Assembly: GCA_963514095.1 (NCBI GenBank)
Contig: CAUPSS010000009.1
Span: 682,001-746,000 of the forward strand
Length of the DNA: 64,000 bases
Reading direction: 5' to 3'
Source: Eutrigla gurnardus
Taxonomy: Eukaryota; Chordata; Actinopteri; Perciformes; Triglidae
Part shown: in pieces, positions 38,199 to 51,167 of the stretch
How the letters are laid out: each line of letters starts with the position of its first letter
How positions within the stretch are numbered: the first letter of the stretch is position 1
Notes under the pieces: generated by a model
What the model was told of the DNA's origin: nothing
Database searches by the model: none
What the model saw: only the letters and a program-made list of their open reading frames with translations
Made by a program: the position numbers and the translations under genes

Positions 38199-38964
38199 CG
38201 GCCCCATGATAGACTGGTTACCTGTCTGTCTCTACATGTCTCCCTGTGATAGACTGGTTACCTGTCTGTCTCTACATGTCTCCCTGTGATAGACTGGTTA
38301 CCTGTCTGTCTCTACATGTCGGCCCTGTGATAGACTGGTTACCTGTCTGTCTCTACATGTCAGCCCTGTGATAGACTGGTTGCCTGTCTGTCTCTACATG
38401 TCAGCCCTGTGATAGACTGGTTACCTGTCTGTCTCTACATGTCTCCCTGTGATAGACTGGTTACCTGTCTGTCTCTACATGTCTCCCTGTGATAGACTGG
38501 TTACCTGTCTGTCTCTACATGTCCCCCTGTGATAGACTGGTTACCTGTCGGTCTCTACATGTCTCCCTGTGATAGACTGGTTACCTGTCTGTCTCTACAT
38601 GTCTCCCTGTGATAGACTGGTTACCTGTCTGTCTCCACATGTCTCCATGTGATAGACTGGTTACCTGTCTGTCTCTACATGTCAGCCCTATGATAGACTG
38701 GTTACCTGTCTGTCTCTACATGTCAGCCCTGTGATAGACTGGTTACCTGTCTGTCTGTACATGTCTCCCTGTGATAGACTGGTTACCTGTCTGTCTGTAC
38801 ATGTCTCCCTGTGATAGACTGGTTACCTGTCTGTCTCTACATGTCTCCCTGTGATAGACTGGTTACCTGTCTGTCTCTACATGTCCCCCTGTGATAGACT
38901 GGTTACCTGTCTGTCTCTACATGTCTCCCTGTGATAGACTGGTTACCTGTCTGTCTCTACATGT
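38199..38964. repeat. HOR-H copy 1: 19-monomer A/E recombinant (766 bp)
   Basis: Its first eight monomers (G, T, T, G, A, A, T, T) are the start of HOR-A, and its last eleven (C through GTACATG, GTACATG, T, C, T) are the end of HOR-E. Six 41-bp monomers give 766 bp, exactly half of HOR-B in both length and monomer number. Confidence 0.9.
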
Positions 38965-40494
38965 CGGCCCCATGATAGACTGGTTACCTGTCTGTCTCTA
39001 CATGTCTCCCTGTGATAGACTGGTTACCTGTCTGTCTCTACATGTCTCCCTGTGATAGACTGGTTACCTGTCTGTCTCTACATGTCGGCCCTGTGATAGA
39101 CTGGTTACCTGTCTGTCTCTACATGTCAGCCCTGTGATAGACTGGTTGCCTGTCTGTCTCTACATGTCAGCCCTGTGATAGACTGGTTACCTGTCTGTCT
39201 CTACATGTCTCCCTGTGATAGACTGGTTACCTGTCTGTCTCTACATGTCTCCCTGTGATAGACTGGTTACCTGTCTGTCTCTACATGTCAGCCCTGTGAT
39301 AGACTGGTCACCTGTCTGTCTCTACATGTCAGCCCTATGATAGACTGGTTACCTGTCTGTCTCTACATGTCAGCCCTGTGATAGACTGGTTACCTGTCTG
39401 TCTCTACATGTCCCCCTGTGATAGACTGGTTACCTGTCGGTCTCTACATGTCTCCCTGTGATAGACTGGTTACCTGTCTGTCTCTACATGTCTCCCTGTG
39501 ATAGACTGGTTACCTGTCTGTCTCCACATGTCTCCATGTGATAGACTGGTTACCTGTCTGTCTCTACATGTCAGCCCTATGATAGACTGGTTACCTGTCT
39601 GTCTCTACATGTCAGCCCTGTGATAGACTGGTTACCTGTCTGTCTCTACATGTCAGCCCTGTGATAGACTGGTTACCTGTCTGTCTGTACATGTCTCCCT
39701 GTGATAGACTGGTTACCTGTCTGTCTCTACATGTCTCCCTGTGATAGACTGGTTACCTGTCTGTCTCTACATGTCTCCCTGTGATAGACTGGTCACCTGT
39801 CTGTCTCTACATGTCTCCCTGTGATAGACTGGTCACCTGTCTGTCTCTTCATGTCTCCCTGTGATAGACTGGTTACCTGTCTGTCTGTACATGTCCCCCT
39901 GTGATAGACTGGTTACCTGTCGGTCTCTACATGTCTCCCTGTGATAGACTGGTTACCTGTCTGTCTGTACATGTCCCCCTGTGATAGACTGGTTACCTGT
40001 CGGTCTCTACATGTCTCCCTGTGATAGACTGGTTACCTGTCTGTCTGTACATGTCTGCCTGTGATAGACTGGTTACCTGTCTGTCTCTACATGTCTCCCT
40101 GTGATAGACTGGTCACCTGTCTGTCTCTACATGTCTCCCTGTGATAGACTGGTTACCTGTCTGTCTTTACATGTCTCCCTGTGATAGACTGGTTACCTGT
40201 CTGTCTCTACATGTCTCCCTGTGATAGACTGGTTACCTGTCTGTCTCTACATGTCTCCCTGTGATAGACTGGTTACCTGTCTGTCTCTACATGTCCCCCT
40301 GTGATAGACTGGTTACCTGTCTGTCTCTACATGTCTCCCTGTGATAGACTGGTTACCTGTCTGTCTCTACATGTCTCCCTGTGATAGACTGGTTACCTGT
40401 CTGTCTCTACATGTCCCCCTGTGATAGACTGGTTACCTGTCTGTCTCTACATGTCTCCCTGTGATAGACTGGTTACCTGTCTGTCTCTACATGT
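38965..40494. repeat. HOR-A copy 4 (1,530 bp)
   Basis: The 38-monomer order is unchanged, with one private substitution noticed (TGCCTG for TCCCTG near 40,054). Confidence 0.93.
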
Positions 40495-42308
40495 CGGCCC
40501 CATGATAGACTGGTTACCTGTCTGTCTCTACATGTCTCCCTGTGATAGACTGGTTACCTGTCTGTCTCTACATGTCTCCCTGTGATAGACTGGTTACCTG
40601 TCTGTCTCTACATGTCGGCCCTGTGATAGACTGGTTACCTGTCTGTCTCTACATGTCAGCCCTGTGATAGACTGGTTGCCTGTCTGTCTCTACATGTCAG
40701 CCCTGTGATAGACTGTTTACCTGTTTGTCTCTACATGTCTCCCTGTGATAGACTGGTTACCTGTCTGTCTCTACATGTCTCCCTGTGATAGACTGGTTAC
40801 CTGTCTGTCTCTACATGTCGGCCCTGTGATAGACTGGTTACCTGTCTGTCTCTACATGTCAGCCCTGTGATAGACTGGTTGCCTGTCTGTCTCTACATGT
40901 CAGCCCTGTGATAGACTGGTTACCTGTCTGTCTCTACATGTCTCCCTGTGATAGACTGGTTACCTGTCTGTCTCTACATGTCTCCCTGTGATAGACTGGT
41001 TACCTGTCTGTCTCTACATGTCAGCCCTGTGATAGACTGGTCACCTGTCTGTCTCTACATGTCAGCCCTATGATAGACTGGTTACCTGTCTGTCTCTACA
41101 TGTCAGCCCTGTGATAGACTGGTTACCTGTCTGTCTCTACATGTCCCCCTGTGATAGACTGGTTACCTGTCGGTCTCTACATGTCTCCCTGTGATAGACT
41201 GGTTACCTGTCTGTCTCTACATGTCTCCCTGTGATAGACTGGTTACCTGTCTGTCTCCACATGTCTCCATGTGATAGACTGGTTACCTGTCTGTCTCTAC
41301 ATGTCAGCCCTATGATAGACTGGTTACCTGTCTGTCTCTACATGTCAGCCCTGTGATAGACTGGTTACCTGTCTGTCTCTACATGTCAGCCCTGTGATAG
41401 ACTGGTTACCTGTCTGTCTGTACATGTCTCCCTGTGATAGACTGGTTACCTGTCTGTCTCTACATGTCTCCCTGTGATAGACTGGTTACCTGTCTGTCTC
41501 TACATGTCTCCCTGTGATAGACTGGTCACCTGTCTGTCTCTACATGTCTCCCTGTGATAGACTGGTCACCTGTCTGTCTCTTCATGTCTCCCTGTGATAG
41601 ACTGGTTACCTGTCTGTCTGTACATGTCCCCCTGTGATAGACTGGTTACCTGTCGGTCTCTACATGTCTCCCTGTGATAGACTGGTTACCTGTCTGTCTG
41701 TACATGTCTCCCTGTGATAGACTGGTTACCTGTCTGTCTCTACATGTCTCCCTGTGATAGACTGGTTACCTGTCTGTCTCTACATGTCAGCCCTGTGATA
41801 GACTGGTTACCTGTCTGTCTCTACATGTCTCCCTGTGATAGACTGGTTACCTGTCTGTCTCTACATGTCTCCCTGTGATAGACTGGTCACCTGTCTGTCT
41901 CTACATGTCTCCCTGTGATAGACTGGTTACCTGTCTGTCTTTACATGTCTCCCTGTGATAGACTGGTTACCTGTCTGTCTTTACATGTCTCCCTGTGATA
42001 GACTGGTTACCTGTCTGTCTCTACATGTCTCCCTGTGATAGACTGGTTACCTGTCTGTCTCTACATGTCTCCCTGTGATAGACTGGTTACCTGTCTGTCT
42101 CTACATGTCCCCCTGTGATAGACTGGTTACCTGTCTGTCTCTACATGTCTCCCTGTGATAGACTGGTTACCTGTCTGTCTCTACATGTCTCCCTGTGATA
42201 GACTGGTTACCTGTCTGTCTCTACATGTCCCCCTGTGATAGACTGGTTACCTGTCTGTCTCTACATGTCTCCCTGTGATAGACTGGTTACCTGTCTGTCT
42301 CTACATGT
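40495..42308. repeat. HOR-A-prime copy 2, 45 monomers (1,814 bp)
   Basis: This matches copy 1 (GACTGTTTAC at 40,711) plus one extra TTTACATG monomer near 41,941-41,980, which explains the change in offset from 5,602 to 5,642 bp. A TGTTTGTC variant at about 40,722 is private. Confidence 0.9.
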
Positions 42309-43840
42309 CGGCCCCATGATAGACTGGTTACCTGTCTGTTTCTACATGTCTCCCTGTGATAGACTGGTTACCTGTCTGTCTCTACATGTCTCCCTGTGAT
42401 AGACTGGTTACCTGTCTGTCTCTACATGTCGGCCCTGTGATAGACTGGTTACCTGTCTGTCTCTACATGTCAGCCCTGTGATAGACTGGTTGCCTGTCTG
42501 TCTCTACATGTCAGCCCTGTGATAGACTGGTTACCTGTCTGTCTCTACATGTCTCCCTGTGATAGACTGGTTACCTGTCAGTCTCTACATGTCTCCCTGT
42601 GATAGACTGGTTACCTGTCTGTCTCTACATGTCTCCCTGTGATAGACTGGTTACCTGTCTGTCTCTAAATGTCAGCCCTGTGATAGACTGGTCACCTGTC
42701 TGTCTCTACATGTCAGCCTGTGATAGACTGGTTACCTGTCTGTCTCTACATGTCAGCCCTGTGATAGACTGGTCACCTGTCTCTCTCTACATGTCAGCCC
42801 TGTGATAGACTGGTCACCTGTCTTTCTTTACATGTCTCCCTGTGATAGACTGGTTACCTGTCTGTCTCTACATGTCTCCCTGTGATAGACTGGTTACCTG
42901 TCTGTCTCTACATGTCAGCCCTGTGATAGACTGGTTACCTGTCTGTCTCTACATGTCCCCCTGTGATAGACTGGTTACCTGTCGGTCTCTACATGTCTCC
43001 CTGTGATAGACTGGTTACCTGTCTGTCTCTACATGTCTCCCTGTGATAGACTGGTTACGTGTCTGTCTCCACATGTCTCCATGTGATAGACTGGTTACCT
43101 GTCTGTCTCTACATGTCAGCCCTATGATAGACTGGTTACCTGTCTGTCTCTACATGTCAGCCATGTGATAGACTGGTTACCTGTCTGTCTCTACATGTCA
43201 GCCCTGTGATAGACTGGTTACCTGTCTGTCTGTACATGTCTCCCTGTGATAGACTGGTTACCTGTCTGTCTCTACATGTCTCCCTGTGATAGACTGGTTA
43301 CCTGTCTGTCTCTACATGTCAGCCCTGTGATAGACTGGTTACCTGTCTGTCTCTACATGTCTCCCTGTGATAGACTGGTTACCTGTCTGTCTCTACATGT
43401 CTCCCTGTGATAGACTGGTCACCTGTCTGTCTCTACATGTCTCCCTGTGATAGACTGGTTACCTGTCTGTCTTTACATGTCTCCCTGTGATAGACTGGTT
43501 ACCTGTCTGTCTCTACATGTCTCCCTGTGATAGACTGGTTACCTGTCTGTCTCTACATGTCTCCCTGTGATAGACTGGTTACCTGTCTGTCTCTACATGT
43601 CTCCCTGTGATAGACTGGTTACCTGTCTGTCTCTACATGTCCCCTTGTGATAGACTGGTTACCTGTCTGTCTCTACATGTCTCCCTGTGATAGACTGGTT
43701 ACCTGTCTGTCTCTACATGTCTCCCTGTGATAGACTGGTTACCTGTCTGTCTCGACATGTCCCCCTGTGATAGACTGGTTACCTGTCTGTCTCTACATGT
43801 CTCCCTGTGATAGACTGGTTACCTGTCTGTCTCTACATGT
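42309..43840. repeat. HOR-B copy 2 (1,532 bp)
   Basis: It matches copy 1 at +5,642 bp, including GTTTCTAC, AAATG+AGCCC (about 42,666) and CTCGACATG (43,753). A TCTTTCTTTAC variant near 42,826 is private. Confidence 0.93.
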
Positions 43841-44606
43841 CGGCCCCATGATAGACTGGTTACCTGTCTGTCTCTACATGTCTCCCTGTGATAGACTGGT
43901 TACCTGTCTGTCTCTACATGTCTCCCTGTGATAGACTGGTTACCTGTCTGTCTCTACATGTCGGCCCTGTGATAGACTGGTTACCTGTCTGTCTCTACAT
44001 GTCAGCCCTGTGATAGACTGGTTGCCTGTCTGTCTCTACATGTCAGCCCTGTGATAGACTGGTTACCTGTCTGTCTCTACATGTCTCCCTGTGATAGACT
44101 GGTTACCTGTCTGTCTCTACATGTCTCCCTGTGATAGACTGGTTACCTGTCTGTCTCTACATGTCCCCCTGTGATAGACTGGTTACCTGTCGGTCTCTAC
44201 ATGTCTCCCTGTGATAGACTGGTTACCTGTCTGTCTCTACATGTCTCCCTGTGATAGACTGGTTACCTGTCTGTCTCCACATGTCTCCATGTGATAGACT
44301 GGTTACCTGTCTGTCTCTACATGTCAGCCCTATGATAGACTGGTTACCTGTCTGTCTCTACATGTCAGCCCTGTGATAGACTGGTTACCTGTCTGTCTGT
44401 ACATGTCTCCCTGTGATAGACTGGTTACCTGTCTGTCTGTACATGTCTCCCTGTGATAGACTGGTTACCTGTCTGTCTCTACATGTCTCCCTGTGATAGA
44501 CTGGTTACCTGTCTGTCTCTACATGTCCCCCTGTGATAGACTGGTTACCTGTCTGTCTCTACATGTCTCCCTGTGATAGACTGGTTACCTGTCTGTCTCT
44601 ACATGT
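43841..44606. repeat. HOR-H copy 2 (766 bp)
   Basis: It has the same 19 monomers as copy 1 at +5,642 bp, and closes the second A / A-prime / B / H super-repeat. Confidence 0.9.
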
Positions 44607-46376
44607 CGGCCCCATGATAGACTGGTTACCTGTCTGTCTCTACATGTCTCCCTGTGATAGACTGGTTACCTGTCTGTCTCTACATGTCTCCCTGTGATAG
44701 ACTGGTTACCTGTCTGTCTCTACATGTCGGCCCTGTGATAGACTGGTTACCTGTCTGTCTCTACATGTCAGCCCTGTGATAGACTGGTTGCCTGTCTGTC
44801 TCTACATGTCAGCCCTGTGATAGACTGGTTACCTGTCTGTCTCTACATGTCTCCCTGTGATAGACTGGTTACCTGTCTGTCTCTACATGTCTCCCTGTGA
44901 TAGACTGGTTACCTGTCTGTCTCTACATGTCAGCCCTGTGATAGACTGGTCACCTGTCTGTCTCTACATGTCAGCCCTATGATAGACTGGTTACCTGTCT
45001 GTCTCTACATGTCAGCCCTGTGATAGACTGGTTACCTGTCTGTCTCTACATGTCCCCCTGTGATAGACTGGTTACCTGTCGGTCTCTACATGTCTCCCTG
45101 TGATAGACTGGTTACCTGTCTGTCTCTACATGTCTCCCTGTGATAGACTGGTTACCTGTCTGTCTCCACATGTCTCCATGTGATAGACTGGTTACCTGTC
45201 TGTCTCTACATGTCAGCCCTATGATAGACTGGTTACCTGTCTGTCTCTACATGTCAGCCCTGTGATAGACTGGTTACCTGTCTGTCTCTACATGTCAGCC
45301 CTGTGATAGACTGGTTACCTGTCTGTCTGTACATGTCTCCCTGTGATAGACTGGTTACCTGTCTGTCTCTACATGTCTCCCTGTGATAGACTGGTTACCT
45401 GTCTGTCTCTACATGTCTCCCTGTGATAGACTGGTCACCTGTCTGTCTCTACATGTCTCCCTGTGATAGACTGGTCACCTGTCTGTCTCTTCATGTCTCC
45501 CTGTGATAGACTGGTTACCTGTCTGTCTGTACATGTCCCCCTGTGATAGACTGGTTACCTGTCGGTCTCTACATGTCTCCCTGTGATAGACTGGTTACCT
45601 GTCTGTCTGTACATGTCCCCCTGTGATAGACTGGTTACCTGTCGGTCTCTACATGTCTCCCTGTGATAGACAGGTTACCTGTCTGTCTGTACATGTCTCC
45701 CTGTGATAGACTGGTTACCTGTCTGTCTCTACATGTCTCCCTGTGATAGACTGGTCACCTGTCTGTCTCTACATGTCTCCCTGTGATAGACTGGTCACCT
45801 GTCTGTCTCTTCATGTCTCCCTGTGATAGACTGGTTACCTGTCTGTCTGTACATGTCCCCCTGTGATAGACTGGTTACCTGTCGGTCTCTACATGTCTCC
45901 CTGTGATAGACTGGTTACCTGTCTGTCTGTACATGTCCCCCTGTGATAGACTGGTTACCTGTCGGTCTCTACATGTCTCCCTGTGATAGACAGGTTACCT
46001 GTCTGTCTGTACATGTCTCCCTGTGATAGACTGGTTACCTGTCTGTCTCTACATGTCTCCCTGTGATAGACTGGTTACCTGTCTGTCTCTACATGTCTCC
46101 CTGTGATAGACTGGTTACCTGTCTGTCTCTACATGTCTCCCTGTGATAGACTGGTTACCTGTCTGTCTCTACATGTCCCCCTGTGATAGACTGGTTACCT
46201 GTCTGTCTCTACATGTCTCCCTGTGATAGACTGGTTACCTGTCTGTCTCTACATGTCTCCCTGTGATAGACTGGTTACCTGTCTGTCTCTACATGTCCCC
46301 CTGTGATAGACTGGTTACCTGTCTGTCTCTACATGTCTCCCTGTGATAGACTGGTTACCTGTCTGTCTCTACATGT
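44607..46376. repeat. HOR-A copy 5, expanded to 44 monomers (1,770 bp)
   Basis: This is HOR-A carrying a 320-bp (eight-monomer) tandem duplication of the TCACC, TTCATG, GTACATG-C, CGG-T, GTACATG-C, CGG-T, GTACATG-T, T run. The rare GACAGGTT change is present in both copies (45,672 and 45,992). Two monomers (TCACC-T and TTTACATG) are missing after the duplication, so 1,530 + 320 - 80 = 1,770 bp. Confidence 0.9.
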
Positions 46377-48067
46377 CGGCCCCATGATAGACTGGTTACC
46401 TGTCTGTCTCTACATGTCTCCCTGTGATAGACTGGTTACCTGTCTGTCTCTACATGTCTCCCTGTGATAGACTGGTTACCTGTCTGTCTCTACATGTCTC
46501 CCTGTGATAGACTGGTTACCTGTCTGTCTCTACATGTCCCCCTGTGATAGACTGGTTACCTGTCTGTCTCTACATGTCTCCCTGTGATAGACTGGTTACC
46601 TGTCTGTCTCTACATGTCGGCCCTGTGATAGACTGGTTACCTGTCTGTCTCTACATGTCAGCCCTGTGATAGACTGGTTGCCTGTCTGTCTCTACATGTC
46701 AGCCCTGTGATAGACTGGTTACCTGTCTGTCTCTACATGTCTCCCTGTGATAGACTGGTTACCTGTCTGTCTCTACATGTCTCCCTGTGATAGACTGGTT
46801 ACCTGTCTGTCTCTACATGTCAGCCCTGTGATAGACTGGTCACCTGTCTGTCTCTACATGTCAGCCCTATGATAGACTGGTTACCTGTCTGTCTCTACAT
46901 GTCAGCCCTGTGATAGACTGGTTACCTGTCTGTCTCTACATGTCCCCCTGTGATAGACTGGTTACCTGTCGGTCTCTACATGTCTCCCTGTGATAGACTG
47001 GTTACCTGTCTGTCTCTACATGTCTCCCTGTGATAGACTGGTTACCTGTCTGTCTCCACATGTCTCCATGTGATAGACTGGTTACCTGTCTGTCTCTACA
47101 TGTCAGCCCTATGATAGACTGGTTACCTGTCTGTCTCTACATGTCAGCCCTGTGATAGACTGGTTACCTGTCTGTCTCTACATGTCAGCCCTGTGATAGA
47201 CTGGTTACCTGTCTGTCTGGACATGTCTCCCTGTGATAGACTGGTTACCTGTCTGTCTCTACATGTCTCCCTGTGATAGACTGGTTACCTGTCTGTCTCT
47301 ACATGTCTCCCTGTGATAGACTGGTCACCTGTCTGTCTCTACATGTCTCCCTGTGATAGACTGGTCACCTGTCTGTCTCTTCATGTCTCCCTGTGATAGA
47401 CTGGTTACCTGTCTGTCTGTACATGTCCCCCTGTGATAGACTGGTTACCTGTCGGTCTCTACATGTCTCCCTGTGATAGACTGGTTACCTGTCTGTCTGT
47501 ACATGTCTCCCTGTGATAGACTGGTTACCTGTCTGTCTCTACATGTCTCCCTGTGATAGACTGGTTACCTGTCTGTCTCTACATGTCAGCCCTGTGATAG
47601 ACTGGTTACCTGTCTGTCTCTACATGTCTCCCTGTGATAGACTGGTTACCTGTCTGTCTCTACATGTCTCCCTGTGATAGACTGGTCACCAGTCTGTCTC
47701 TACATGTCTCCCTGTGATAGACTGGTTACCTGTCTGTCTTTACATGTCTCCCTGTGATAGACTGGTTACCTGTCTGTCTCTACATGTCTCCCTGTGATAG
47801 ACTGGTTACCTGTCTGTCTCTACATGTCTCCCTGTGATAGACTGGTTACCTGTCTGTCTCTACATGTCCCCCTGTGATAGACTGGTTACCTGTCTGTCTC
47901 TACATGTCTCCCTGTGATAGACTGGTTACCTGTCTGTCTCTACATGTCTCCCTGTGATAGACTGGTTACCTGTCTGTCTCTACATGTCCCCCTGTGATAG
48001 ACTGGTTACCTGTCTGTCTCTACATGTCTCCCTGTGATAGACTGGTTACCTGTCTGTCTCTACATGT
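46377..48067. repeat. HOR-A-prime relative, 42 monomers (1,691 bp)
   Basis: Forty-two monomers with 11 of 41 bp. It resembles A-prime but has an extra T, C, T group between its first two G monomers and lacks the doubled G, A, A, T, T. A CTGGACATG variant (about 47,219) and an ACCAGTCTG variant (about 47,689) are private. Confidence 0.88.
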
Positions 48068-49599
48068 CGGCCCCATGATAGACTGGTTACCTGTCTGTCT
48101 CTACATGTCTCCCTGTGATAGACTGGTTACCTGTCTGTCTCTACATGTCTCCCTGTGATAGACTGGTTACCTGTCTGTCTCTACATGTCGGCCCTGTGAT
48201 AGACTGGTTACCTGTCTGTCTCTACATGTCAGCCCTGTGATAGACTGGTTGCCTGTCTGTCTCTACATGTCAGCCCTGTGATAGACTGGTTACCTGTCTG
48301 TCTCTACATGTCTCCCTGTGATAGACTGGTTACCTGTCAGTCTCTACATGTCTCCCTGTGATAGACTGGTTACCTGTCTGTCTCTACATGTCTCCCTGTG
48401 ATAGACTGGTTACCTGTCTGTCTCTAAATGTCAGCCCTGTGATAGACTGGTCACCTGTCTGTCTCTACATGTCAGCCTGTGATAGACTGGTTACCTGTCT
48501 GTCTCTACATGTCAGCCCTGTGATAGACTGGTCACCTGTCTCTCTCTACATGTCAGCCCTGTGATAGACTGGTCACCTGTCTGTCTTTACATGTCTCCCT
48601 GTGATAGACTGGTTACCTGTCTGTCTCTACATGTCTACCTGTGATAGACTGGTTACCTGTCTGTCTCTACATGTCAGCCCTGTGATAGACTGGTTACCTG
48701 TCTGTCTCTACATGTCCCCCTGTGATAGACTGGTTACCTGTCGGTCTCTACATGTCTCACTGTGATAGACTGGTTACCTGTCTGTCTCTACATGTCTCCC
48801 TGTGATAGACTGGTTACGTGTCTGTCTCCACATGTCTCCATGTGATAGACTGGTTACCTGTCTGTCTCTACATGTCAGCCCTATGATAGACTGGTTACCT
48901 GTCTGTCTCTACATGTCAGCCCTGTGATAGACTGGTTACCTGTCTGTCTCTACATGTCAGCCCTGTGATAGACTGGTTACCTGTCTGTCTGTACATGTCT
49001 CCCTGTGATAGACTGGTTACCTGTCTGTCTCTACATGTCTCCCTGTGATAGACTGGTTACCTGTCTGTCTCTACATGTCAGCCCTGTGATAGACTGGTTA
49101 CCTGTCTGTCTCTACATGTCTCCCTGTGATAGACTGGTTACCTGTCTGTCGCTACATGTCTCCCTGTGATAGACTGGTCACCTGTCTGTCTCTACATGTC
49201 TCCCTGTGATAGACTGGTTACCTGTCTGTCTTTACATGTCTCCCTGTGATAGACTGGTTACCTGTCTGTCTCTACATGTCTCCCTGTGATAGACTGGTTA
49301 CCTGTCTGTCTCTACATGTCTCCCTGTGATAGACTGGTTACCTGTCTGTCTCTACATGTCTCCCTGTGATAGACTGGTTACCTGTCTGTCTCTACATGTC
49401 CCCTTGTGATAGACTGGTTACCTGTCTGTCTCTACATGTCTCCCTGTGATAGACTGGTTACCTGTCTGTCTCTACATGTCTCCCTGTGATAGACTGGTTA
49501 CCTGTCTGTCTCGACATGTCCCCCTGTGATAGACTGGTTACCTGTCTGTCTCTACATGTCTCCCTGTGATAGACTGGTTACCTGTCTGTCTCTACATGT
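48068..49599. repeat. HOR-B copy 3 (1,532 bp)
   Basis: It matches HOR-B copy 2 at +5,759 bp, with AAATG+AGCCC (about 48,425) and CTCGACATG (49,512). Private substitutions include TCTACCTG (about 48,634), TCTCACTG (about 48,756) and TCGCTACATG (49,151). Confidence 0.93.
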
Positions 49600-51167
49600 C
49601 GGCCCCATGATAGACTGGTTACCTGTCTGTCTCTACATGTCTCCCTGTGATAGACTGGTTACCTGTCTGTCTCTACATGTCTCCCTGTGATAGACTGGTT
49701 ACCTGTCTGTCTCTACATGTCGGCCCTGTGATAGACTGGTTACCTGTCTGTCTCTACATGTCAGCCCTGTGATAGACTGGTTGCCTGTCTGTCTCTACAT
49801 GTCAGCCCTGTGATAGACTGGTTACCTGTCTGTCTCTACATGTCTCCCTGTGATAGACTGGTTACCTGTCTGTCTCTACATGTCTCCCTGTGATAGACTG
49901 GTTACCTGTCTGTCTCTACATGTCAGCCCTGTGATAGACTGGTCACCTGTCTCTCTCTACATGTCAGCCCTGTGATAGACTGGTCACCTGTCTGTCTCTA
50001 CATGTCAGCCCTGTGATAGACTGGTTACCTGTCTGTCTCTACATGTCTCCCTGTGATAGACTGGTTACCTGTCTGTCTCTAAATGTCGGCCCCGTGATAG
50101 ACTGGTTACCTGTCTGTCTCTACATGTCTCCCTGTGATAGACTGGTTACCTGTCTGTCTCTACATGTCTCCCTGTGATAGACTGGTTACCTGTCTGTCTC
50201 TACATGTCCCCCTGTGAAAGACTGGTTACCTGTCGGTCTCTACATGTCTCCCTGTGATAGACTGGTTACCTGTCTGTCTCTACATGTCTCCCTGTGATAG
50301 ACTGGTTACCTGTCTGTCTCTACATGTCCCCCTGTGATAGACTGGTTACCTGTCTGTCTCTACATGTCTCCCTGTGATAGACTGGTCACCTGTCTGTCTC
50401 TACATGTCTCCCTGTGATAGACTGGTTACCTGTCTGTATTTACATGTCTCCCTGTGATAGACTGGTTACCTGTCTGTCTCTCCATGTCTCCCTGTGATAG
50501 ACTGGTTACCTGTCTGTCTCTACATGTCTCCCTGTGATAAACTGGTTACCTGTCTGTCTCTACATGTCCCCCTGTGAAAGACTGGTTACCTGTCTGTCTC
50601 TACATGTCTCCATGTGATAGACTGGTTACCTGTCTGTCTCTACATGTCTCCCTGTGATAGACTGGTTAACTGTCTGTCTCTACATGTCCCCCTGTGATAG
50701 ACTGGTTACCTGTCTGTCTCTACATGTCTCCCTGTGATAGACTGGTCACCTGTCTGTCTCTACATGTCTCCCTGTGATAGACTGGTTACCTGTCTGTCTT
50801 TACATGTCTCCCTGTGATAGACTGGTTACCTGTCTGTCTCTACATGTCTCCCTGTGATAGACTGGTTACCTGTCTGTCTCTACATGTCTCCCTGTGATAG
50901 ACTGGTTACCTGTCTGTCTCTACATGTCTCCCTGTGATAGACTGGTTACCTGTCTGTCTCTACATGTCCCCTTGTGATAGACTGGTTACCTGTCTGTCTC
51001 TACATGTCTCCCTGTGATAGACTGGTTACCTGTCTGTCTCTACATGTCTCCCTGTGATAGACTGGTTACCTGTCTGTCTCGACATGTCCCCCTGTGATAG
51101 ACTGGTTACCTGTCTGTCTCTACATGTCTCCCTGTGATAGACTGGTTACCTGTCTGTCTCTACATGT
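49600..51167. repeat. 1,568-bp unit, 39 monomers, copy 1
   Basis: The monomers run G, T, T, G, A, A, T, T, A, A, A, T, AAATG+GGCCCCGTG, T, T, C(GAAAG), CGG-T and on to CTCGACATG and T. Eight 41-bp monomers give 1,568 bp. Similarity between this series and the next covers 49,153-50,744 and 50,721-52,312, so the two copies abut. Private changes here are TGTATTTAC (about 50,437) and GATAAACT (about 50,535). Confidence 0.9.
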
